This document shows, one piece after another, positions 55,012-64,000 of a stretch of 64,000 nt of DNA. Below the pieces are notes generated by a model. The model worked only from the letters and a program-made list of their open reading frames with translations. It was not told where the DNA came from and did not search any database. Each line of letters begins with the position of its first letter. Position 1 is the first letter of the stretch. Both the position numbers and the translations under genes were made by a program. Source of the stretch: Medicago truncatula (taxonomy: Eukaryota > Streptophyta > Magnoliopsida > Fabales > Fabaceae). The stretch covers positions 3,487,001 through 3,551,000 of the forward strand of contig NC_053047.1 of the NCBI RefSeq assembly GCF_003473485.1. Reading direction: 5' to 3'.

Positions 55012-56734
55012 TATTTAATAAGCGTCAATTTTTTCCAACCCAACACTTCAAAAGAAATTATTAAATAAGTCTTACAAATAATTTTACATCATTATATTTG
55101 AACAATTTTTTTTATTAAGATTTATTAAATGAGACCAGTGAAAAATGAAGAGAGAGAGGGTGTTTTCATAACCACTCTTCTTCATAGGCACACATATATT
55201 ATACTCCTCAATAATGGTGTTTATTTAGTGTGGTGCTAAATAGGTGAAACATCCTTCATTGTGGATGATCTTAGATGTTTTCTAAGAACATTTACACTAA
55301 TTAATAAAAAATTAATTAGCTAATGTCTTAGGTTCGATTTTGTTTGATGTTAATTTCGATGAGTTAAGTTGACTTCTTAAAAACAAAATATAGAAATTTT
55401 GTGATGATATTTTCTTTTTGCAAAGTGACTTATTGGTTTGTACGAATGAGGTAATATACAAGACTAATTGATTTATTTGTCGTTTTACATTGCTCCCTTC
55501 AATCCTTGATATAAAAAAAAGTTATAAAAAAAATTTGATCCTATTTATAAGAAAATGTTACAACTTTAAGGTATAGTTATTGTTTAAAATATTTTTCTAT
55601 CCCTCATTTAATATTTTTTTTTTAATGACTATATTGATTTTGATATTTTTGTTGTTTTATTTTCATATAATAAGAACTGGAGGGAGTTATGTTGCGTTGA
55701 AGTTTAAAAATAACCATTATAAGTAACATTTACTTGGGTTATGAGGAGTGTTTGAAAAATAATCAATCTTTATTATTTTGTTGACAAAGAAAATCTATAT
55801 TATTAATAACTACCCAAACGAGTTGTTCATATTATTATACCTAAAACTTAAACATAAGTTTATAAATTCTTTCATTTATAAAATGCTGATTCTTAACTCT
55901 TTTAAACAACGCAAGACTTTTAACTTTTTTAGAATTGTCTCAACAAGTTCTTCCTAAAAGGATAGTGCATTTGAGACTGAGGGGCCTATACACATTAAAA
56001 TTGTCATGCATATTTTCGTAGTGTGGATCCACTTGATCACTGATTGGTCAGTCACCAATAAGCAAAGCAAAGCAAATAGAGAAAATTTAACTGGCCACAC
56101 AGTTTTAACACACTGTTCGACGTGTTGAATACTTCAGAAAAGTCAAATTTTATTTACTTCTCGTAAATACATCATTTTAGTATAAAGAAAACGTTGACTT
56201 TGCAAAAGTTTTTCCAAATTGGATAATTTTCCGTCTTCTTTAAAATAAGATCATGTTAACTTGTGCTTTAAAGATATATGTTAACGAATAAAAAAAACAA
56301 TTTTGTATTGGAAAATAGAATATTTCAATTTAGAGAAGTTGAATGCACAACTTTTGATAAGTATACTTCTATAATGAGTTCATTAATATGTGTTCTTAAG
56401 GGTTAACATAAAGGGTTTATCTAACGAGTGTCTTAAAATAGTACTCCCTTCGTTAAGGAAATGGTCATTTAAGCTTATATGTCATCCGTTATAATTTAAA
56501 TTTGAGTTCTTCCAAACAATTCACCTTTTTTGGTATTAACCCTCCGACTCTTAAGAAAAATGGGTTATGTAGTTCGTTTTTCGACCGGGCTGTAAGCAAA
56601 CTCTGACCAATAATTGTTTCACCTAGAATTTGAACTAGGTTATCTTGAACAATTTTCATTGGTGAAGTTCATCAACCACTTGTCTAATTGTTTGGTTAAA
56701 CAATTCATCTTTCCTTTTATTTTATTTTATTTTT
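55012..56734. other. intergenic, no gene seen
   Basis: AT-rich. A GACCGGGCTGTAAGC...TTTGAACTAGG stretch at 56580-56640 has a tRNA-like B-box string but no paired element. No gene. Confidence 0.4.
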
Positions 56735-56866
56735 TATCAAGAAACCTAATAACTAATAAATTCACCTCAGAAAGTGAATAAATGAGGAATTCAGGGTTTG
56801 AACTTTGACTCCCGTATATGAAATGCGATATTCCTATCATTGATGAGTTAAGCTCACATGGACTAA
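56735..56866 (-). mobile_element. SINE, near full length (second family)
   Basis: On - it reads GCTTAACTCATCAATGATAGG (A-box part), ATATACGGGAGTCAAAGTTCAAACCCTGAATTCC (B box), CTCATTTATTCACTTTCTGAGGTGAATTT, then TTAGGTTTCTTGATAAAAA. It is moderately decayed. Confidence 0.75.
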
Positions 56867-58579
56867 CCAATTTATCTTTCACAAGATCTTGTTACTCACC
56901 TGAGCATAATCACTTGATTTTTCAAGATTTTCAACTTATTTAGAATTTATTTATGCTTGCTTTACTTCAATTCATAAAATAAATATTTATATAACTATTT
57001 TTTTACCAGATATGAATGTTTTTTATATTTACTCTCTATAAGATTTACTAGTACTCATTCATAAAAAAATGTACTAGTACTGATTTTGTTTTTTAATACA
57101 TATAAATCAAGTATTGCAATCAATAATTAGAAGTTTGATTGAAAATTTCGTTACTGAAATTTATATGATTTTTATTTTATGAAAGTACCCTTAAATAAAT
57201 TTTTTAATTGGATGTCATCATTTTACTATTTTAGTGTATTAATTAATTATCCACCTAACAAATTTGTATAATTGAGACTGAGTACTCACCCACATTTTTC
57301 GTCAATCATCACAAGAGACTGATGATAAAATAGTTAAGGATATTTTGGTAAATAATTATATATTACTGTAATACAAGAAATTAAACAAGAGATAACTGAG
57401 AAATAATGATAACTATTCATACACGCCTTAATTTTTTTAGTGTACTGGTTAATTAATTACTAAGTTTGATCTTATTTTTGCAGAATAAAGTTTGAATTTT
57501 GTACCCAAAAAAGTTTGAATTTAAAACTGTAAAAACTAACAAAACCTATCAATGCTAGTATGAGCTAAAGTTTGACCTATTCATATTATGTCAAAGCAGT
57601 AGTACTAACCGAGTATTAATTTCTTTACAAACAAGAAATGGAAATTTACTAAAAGAAATATTCTCCAAATAAATAACGCGAATTTTGTCTGTTTACAAGC
57701 CATATTAAAACAAAAATAGTCAATAACATTTACTCAAGAAAAAGAAGTCAATAACATAAGCACAAATTCACACGATAATGATCTCTTTATCCCTTTCCAA
57801 AGAAGCATGGGACAAAATTATGTGTCAAAAATGTCAAATATGAAATTAATATTGTACAAATACAAGTCAATTGATGTAGTTATAGATAAGTTGAAAGAGA
57901 AAGGGCTGCCGCAGGTCACTTAGACTTCACAATTAAAGGTTTCAAATCAGTTATTATGTAGTAGAAAAAAAACTAAAATAAAATCAGTCGTGATAACTAG
58001 GGTGTGTGTAGATTGGATTGAATAAGTTTTGAGAAGAAAAACCTATCAAGAAAATGAGTTTTGAGAAGAAAATGTCATCCAATCAATTTAGTATTTGGTT
58101 TTGACTAGATCATCCAATCAATTTGATAACTAGAGTGTTCATATGTATTTGATTTTTAATTCAAATTTGGAACGGATTTGATTGGTTTTCATTCTGGGAA
58201 CCAAAAATCAATTGAATTAATTTAAAAAGAATCACTTTTCTTCTCTTCGTATTCAACTGATCGGGTTTTTGAATCGGTTGATTGTGTTTTTTCTATTGTG
58301 CTAGATTGGAAATTTGATAAAACGGTGTCATAAAAAATCTTAATGACACATTTTAGATTGCATGTGCATACCAATTTTTAAAACTATATACGATGACCTC
58401 AAATTCAATGAAGTTACAATATTAGAGGAATTGGAAACCCTAACATCACGATCCAGATCGCATCCACAAATTTTTTAGTTTGATTCTCACCCATTACAAA
58501 AATCACACACGATAAACAACATTAATGTCACGTCGTTACCTAAATAGTACAGTAAATACTTAATGGATAGTCTGATTGA
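56867..58579. other. intergenic, no gene seen
   Basis: AT-rich. No ORF, RNA gene or bounded repeat was found. Confidence 0.45.
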
Positions 58580-59294
58580 ATTTTAGTTTAGAGACTAACT
58601 TGCCCTAATTTAAATTTTCATAAACTAGAACTTGTGTTTTTTTCTAACTAAGAGTAATTTAGGTTTGTGATTACTTGACCACTATTTCCTTAGAAAACTA
58701 CTATGGTTTTAGCTTAGAGACTAATTAAGTTGCCCTAATTTAATTTTTCATAAAACTAAAATTACTATGATTATAAGTTGCCCTACTAAATTTAGGTTAG
58801 TGATAAGTTGACCACTATTTCTTTAAAAAAAACTACTACGGTTTTTGGTTTAGAGACTAACATGCCCTAATTTAGGTTAGCTTTTTATAAACTATAACTT
58901 GTCTTTTTTCTAAGAGTAATTTAAGTCAGTGATAACTTCACCACTATTTCCTTAAAAAAAAACTACTACGATTTTAGTTTAAAGACTAACTTACCCTAAT
59001 TTATTTTTTTCCTAAACTAAAACTTGTGTTTTTTTTTCTAACCAAGAGTAGTTTAGGTTAGTCATAAATTAACCACTATTTCTTTAAAAAAAAACTACTA
59101 TGATTTTAGTTTAGAGACTAACTTGCCCTAATTGACCACTATACTATTTCTTTTAAAAAAACTACTATGATTTTTGTTTAGAGTCTAACTTGCCCTAATT
59201 TAATTTTTCTTAAACTATTTTTTTTTTCCTAACTTAGAGTAACTTAGGTTAGTGATAACTTGACCACTATACTATAACTTTAAAAAACTACTAT
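58580..59294 (+). repeat. minisatellite upstream of MYB, six ~70-135-bp units
   Basis: Six diverged copies in a row, each holding TTTAGAGACTAACTTGCCCTAATTT, a poly-T string, AGAGTAATTTAGGTTAGTGAT, TTGACCACTATTTC and AAAACTACTATGG. Most are 110-135 bp and the fifth is shorter, about 70 bp. The array ends about 500 bp before the MYB ATG. Confidence 0.88.
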
Positions 59295-59791
59295 GGTGAA
59301 CTCAACTACTATTCACAAGCATACAAAGAAGGGCATATAGGTATAAACACAAATAATACGAAAAAAGTTATAGGTTGGCCAAAGTCACCTCACCACCATG
59401 CAACACCTTTCATACCTCACATAAACATTAATGCTAGCATACAATTTTAGAGACTTAAAAAAGTAGATAATTGAGCTTTCCCAGTGCAGTCACATTGAAT
59501 GCACAACGCGGTTTTGAGACTCACAAAGAGCTTATTACTACTCCACTTGAGCTGACTTTTTCCATGTCTTCTTTACATCCTTATGACAACAGTTAATGCT
59601 TTTGCTGTCAACTTTTGACTATTTGCACCCTTTGTTTAATTTTCTTCCCCTATTTATACACCCTTTCATTTTGACTCTTGCCTCAACACATTCCTAAGTA
59701 GCTAACAGTAAGAGGAAAAAAAAAGCTATATTTGTGAAGAAACATATAGATTTTTGAAAAAAGAGAAAAAAGAGTATACAAGGAAAAAAAA
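59295..59791 (+). promoter_or_regulatory. MYB gene promoter and 5' leader
   Basis: A TATA-type box, TATTTATA, lies at 59651-59658, 134 bp before the ATG, inside a pyrimidine-rich stretch. The leader is purine-rich with A runs just before the ATG. Confidence 0.6.
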
Positions 59792-61630
59792 ATGGTTAGA
59801 CCACCATGTTGTGATAAAGAAGGTGTGAAAAAAGGACCTTGGACTCCTGAAGAAGATATCATTTTGGTTTCTTATATTCAAGAACATGGTCCTGGAAATT
59901 GGAAAGCTGTTCCTACCAATACTGGTAATTAGTTAATTACTTACTCTTCTATTTCCACTCTCTTAAATGATTTTATCAAAGTTTTTTTTTCTTGTTTTAT
60001 AAGATCATGATTGAAGAAATTTTGATTTATTTAATGATGTGATTTGAAATTAATAGTCTATTTTAGTGACTTATCAATGTTTTTTAATTTTTGTTTTTTA
60101 ATTAGACCATTATCAAAGAAATTTTGATTCTTTTAGGTTGTGATTTGAAATAGTTTTTTTGTTTGTAATTTTGTCAATTTTTTGTCTTGTTTTATAGACC
60201 ATAATCATAGGAAATTTTGATTCTTTTAAGGTTACTTGATATAGTTTTTTTTTGTTGAAATTTATCATTGTTTATTTTTTAAAATTTTATTTTTATATCT
60301 TGTTTTATGAAACTATAATCAAAGGAGATTTTAATTCTTTTAAGGTTGTGATTTCAAATTAATAGTTTTTATTTTTGTGTTTTGATTTTTCAGGTTTGTT
60401 AAGGTGTAGTAAGAGTTGCAGACTTAGATGGACAAATTATCTAAGGCCAGGAATCAAAAGGGGTAACTTCACTGACCAAGAAGAGAAAATGATTATTCAT
60501 CTTCAAGCTCTTTTAGGAAACAGGTATATTCATTGATTATTCTTCAACCTCTTTTTCTACCATAACCACCTAGTTTTTTAATTTTTGAATAATATACAAA
60601 AGTTTTTAAATTACTCTCATAAATGTGGTTGCATCACAATCTCTAACTTCTCGAGAATCACAATTGAATACGACTTATGTAACCTAAATTGCGTTCACAA
60701 CACGATTTAAAAAGATATTTAAAATGTTGATGTCACGACTCAAATCGTAGTTGCAAATGATTTTTTACAAAACCTAGCACATGTCAAAGTAATTTTTTTT
60801 TCTTCACAAAAATATATAATAAAGTAAAATTTAATTACTTTTATTTTTCATCAAAATTGTTATTTTGAGTACTTTGTCTAGGAAAAGTACTTTTTTTCAC
60901 ATGCTAATTAATTGCATCACATTGATTATTGTACAGATGGGCTGCCATAGCTGCATACCTTCCACAAAGAACAGACAATGACATAAAAAACTATTGGAAC
61001 ACTTATTTGAAGAAAAAGCTGAAAAAATTGGAAACAAGTACTTCTTCTGAATCATGTTTAGGTCATGATGAATTCTCAGTTTCTCAACCAATAGCTAGAG
61101 GACAATGGGAAAGAAGACTTCAAACTGATATTCACATGGCCAAAAAAGCACTTAGTGAAGCTCTTCAACCAGAAAAAAGCACTTCTAGTAGCAACTTAAT
61201 GTTACCACTTGAATCAAATTTTTCAAGTGAAAGCTCTTTTTGTTCAACAAAACCTACAACTCAATCTTTGTCTTATGCATCAAGTGCTGATAACATAGCT
61301 CGTTTGTTGAAAGGTTGGATGAAAAATAAACCTAAAGAAGGATCGAATGGTAATAACACAAATGTGACACAAAATTATGAGACTAGTGCTTCTAGTGAAG
61401 GAATGGAAAAAGGGTCAACAAGTGTTGAATTATCTGAGACTTTTGAATCTTTGTTTGGTTATGAGTCTTTTGATTCATCAAATTCTGATTCTACTACTCT
61501 TTTTCAAGATGAGAGCAAACCTGAAAATATTGGTGAAATTATGCCTTTCTCTATGCTTGAAAAATGGCTTCTAGATGATGGTGCTTGTCAAGAGAAAGTT
61601 GGTCTTAGTGAAATTAATTATATATTTTGA
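59792..61630 (+). CDS. R2R3-MYB transcription factor, subgroup 1 (MYB30/94/96/306-like)
   Basis: Three exons (59792-59924, 60394-60523, 60937-61630) give 318 residues. The intron positions are those usual for R2R3-MYBs. R2 has W17, W37 and W57; R3 has F70, W89 and W108, ending [10 protein letters not shown]. Subgroup 1 marks are all present: [19 protein letters not shown] (142-160), [16 protein letters not shown] (201-216) and a C-terminal MLEKWLL. In the family these nuclear proteins bind AC-rich MYB sites and control very-long-chain lipid and wax synthesis, drought and defence responses, or guard-cell function. Two residues are unusual: V2 where the group nearly always has G (MGRPPCC), and Y111 where H is common. 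No damage. Confidence 0.95.
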
Positions 61631-62757
61631 AATTATTGTGACTATGTTTTGGATTTTCAATTTTGTAAGAACTTGGGAATCTAGCTTTTTTCTTAGTTCT
61701 AGGACTAAGCCTAATTGAATCTCTCTTTGGTTTTCAACACTCTTGTGGTGTAAGAAGTGTATATTCCACTCCAATATTGATGTTATAATATCATCATTTT
61801 CTACAATTAATTCCATATCATTTACTTAATGTCTTTGTTTTTTTGCTAAACTTACAATGTCTTTGAAGAACATTAACAACTATCTGTATTGATTAAGAAA
61901 TCAAATGAGATAAATTTATTTAGAATGATACACTTAACTATTTTGGTACAAAAACAAGTGTTAAACTATTATCCTCAAAATAAGTACTTGTATTTATTCC
62001 TTAATCAATACTCCTTTTAAGTTTTGAAACCCTTTTAGTTTTCCTTTTTTTTTTTTTTATTTTTCTGTGTAAGTTGTAATAGTCTCCCATAAACATGGGA
62101 ATTTCAAAATTATATTGATCCCTTGATAAACCTAGCTAAATATATAGTGGACTTAAAAGTTAATCAAATTAGTGAATTATTAGTTTTTTTTTTTTTTGAA
62201 ATAGTCTAATTATAGTATTTAGATATATATTAGTAGATTTGTCAAAAAAAAAAAAAATATTAGTAGTTATTTTTTATATTATTATGTTTTCTAGAATGTT
62301 CATAGGATCCTTAAGATAAGGACACTTGGATGGCTAGAATTTACTTAGAATAGATATACAATGTATTATTATTCCCTTTGGTAAAGGTAGCCAAAATGAA
62401 TGAAGAAACTCATGTTTTATTTTGTAGCTAGTTCCTTTCTTCTTCTTCTTCTTAGCTTAGAATTCATTAGTTTCTATAGTTATAGCTTTTAGAGTCTATC
62501 AATTTCAATTTAGAGTTAAAATTCAATACTGTTGGTGTAAGCAATTAAGCCTATTTTTTTTTATGGCTAAACAATTTCATTCAATATTTAAAGTAAATGA
62601 GCACAATCAAATTGGGCAAACTATGTTAAGAAATTCTCCATATTATAGGATCAACTCTACAGAAGTGTATTCACCAACAATAATTCTTTAGTTAATTAAT
62701 TGGAAGATTAGTATTCTTTTGAAGTAAACTTTTTAGAGTTTCTAATATATATTTTTT
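61631..62757. other. 3' flank of MYB gene, no other gene
   Basis: 3' UTR and AT-rich flank with a TTC microsatellite at about 62440-62453 and poly-A/T runs. Confidence 0.5.
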
Positions 62758-63289
62758 GGCTTAAATGCTTTTTTAGTCCCTTAACTATTTAATTGGTATC
62801 GCTTTGGTCCCTTAACTAAAAAAAAGATTGTTTGAGGATTTTAAGTTTTTTTTTAGTCTCGTTTTGGTCCCTTCTGTTAGGTTTCCGTTAGTTTTAATAA
62901 AAAACGTTAAGTGTGGACACGTGTCACCTTGTCAATGGCTCTGAATTTTTTTTTTAGGATAAAAATATATTTTATTTTTTTTAAATATATATATATTTTA
63001 TTTTTTGTAAAAAATTCCCAGAACCAATGACAAGGTGACACGTGTCACTTTGTCATTGGCTTTGGGATTTTTTTAAAAAAAATATATATTTAAAAAAAAT
63101 TGTAAAAAAAAAAAAAAACTCAGAGCCAATGACAAGGTGACACGTGTCCATGAGTTAACTTTTTTTTAAAACCCTAACGAAAACCTAACAGAAGGGATCA
63201 AAACGAGACTAAAAAAAAACTTAAAATCCTCAAACAATTTTTTTTTTTAGTTAAAGGACCAAAGCGATAACTAAAAGCACATTTAAGCC
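62758..63289. mobile_element. Mutator-like MITE (532 bp) with G-box motifs
   Basis: GGCTTAAATGCTTTTTTAGTC at the left pairs with a right end ...CATTTAAGCC, and inner arms also pair (TCGTTTTGGTCCCTTCTGTTAGG against CCTAACAGAAGGGATCAAAACGA). The 10-bp duplication TATATTTTTT is at 62748-62757 and 63290-63299. Inside, three GACACGTGTC-like sites lie beside repeated CAATGACAAGGTGACACG text in both directions. Confidence 0.87.
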
Positions 63290-63299
63290 TATATTTTTT

Positions 63300-64000
63300 T
63301 GTTTGAATACAAAAGAGTGTAAGCTCGAATCAAAAGAAATTACATCGGAATCATACGCGGAGTAGCAATATATTAATAGAAGATAAAGTTTGTGTTGATA
63401 GGTTAGTTAAATTATTATTTTTTAACATCAAAAGAAACAATTTTGTTAATAGGAGACCGAAATCAAAGTATAAAGGATACTAGATCAAACACACTAGATG
63501 AAGTAGAATAAGTATTCTAGTATTTGAAAAAGTAGAATAAGGAAGGAAATCAATGGCGGTTAAAATGAAATCTCATATAATTTCCTCATCACAAAATTTA
63601 GTGATAAAATTAGAGAGGGATTTAACGTTTTTCATCTCTAAATTTTTCTCGCTAATTTTTTCTTTATTAGTAGATGCCACTAATCAAAAACCAAGGCTAC
63701 CTTCTAAGACAATCATTTGATAAGTTAGCTTGGGCCTTAAATACTTAACTCGACTTTTTTAGGGCTTTGAGCTCGACCTCAAAAAGCCGTATCCATTTGG
63801 GCTAGCCCATACGGGCCACGGGTAACCTGTTCAGCTTGTATAACAAAAAAAAAAATAAATTATTTTTAATAATTCCTTACATAGTTGATTATTAAAGTAA
63901 AAAAAAATCCAGTGAATCAACACACAAAAAAGTAAACAAAAATTGTATTTACTTGTTTCGTTACTTATGATTTCAAAAGTTCGAACATGTAAATATCTAT
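63300..64000. other. intergenic to the window end
   Basis: AT-rich. 63760-63840 (GGCTAGCCCATACGGGCC) may belong to a terminal-repeat element. No gene. Confidence 0.4.

Noticed and set aside
63680-63840. hAT-type terminal repeat element near the window end
   Set aside because: Only one possible terminus (GGCTAGCCCATACGGGCC) is seen and the partner is not within the window.

Overview
The window is nuclear DNA from a flowering plant, most likely a Medicago-type legume. It is AT-rich, its genes have GT-AG introns, and it carries typical plant dispersed repeats: Stowaway and Mutator-like MITEs, an Au SINE and two other tRNA-derived SINE families, CACTA elements, Helitrons, and copia and gypsy remnants. 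The genus is inferred from gene and repeat style only.

Layout: (1) 0.9-3.6 kb, a complete four-exon NAC transcription factor of the FEZ/ANAC094 type. (2) 7.5-29.5 kb, a cluster of LHCB1 genes for the major trimeric light-harvesting chlorophyll a/b protein of photosystem II. Four intact intronless copies lie on + (7548, 13196, 16243, 19526). A 5'-truncated pseudogene follows at 21785 and an intact inverted copy at 28677-29474 on -. Each intact copy has CCAAT, GATA and TATA boxes, plus an upstream dyad, GGGACCA/TGGTCCC, about 200 bp before the CCAAT box. In the inverted copy a Stowaway MITE splits this dyad. (3) 23.6-27.5 kb, a 5'-truncated CACTA element with TNP2-type transposase, ending against a stray last exon of a quinone/enone oxidoreductase gene. 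(4) 30-49 kb, a tandem pair of these oxidoreductase genes on -. Copy B (46067-48023) is intact. Copy A (start 43912) has a partial internal duplication, and its unit is swollen to about 14 kb by copia, CACTA, nested Helitrons, a MITE and SINEs. (5) 49-59 kb, gene-poor AT-rich DNA with repeat remnants. (6) 59.8-61.6 kb, an intact three-exon R2R3-MYB of subgroup 1 (MYB30/94/96/306 type), with a minisatellite upstream and a large MITE carrying G-box motifs downstream.

The genes do not form one pathway. The main biology is the photosynthetic antenna cluster and its shared promoter design, plus two unrelated transcription factors and a small NADPH-reductase pair. I found no convincing undescribed multi-gene system. 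The most unusual signals are the LHCB1 dyad and its interruption, the nested and multi-headed Helitron block, two different CACTA ends abutting the same oxidoreductase exon, and four palindromes differing only in the central base. All similarity statements were made by eye.
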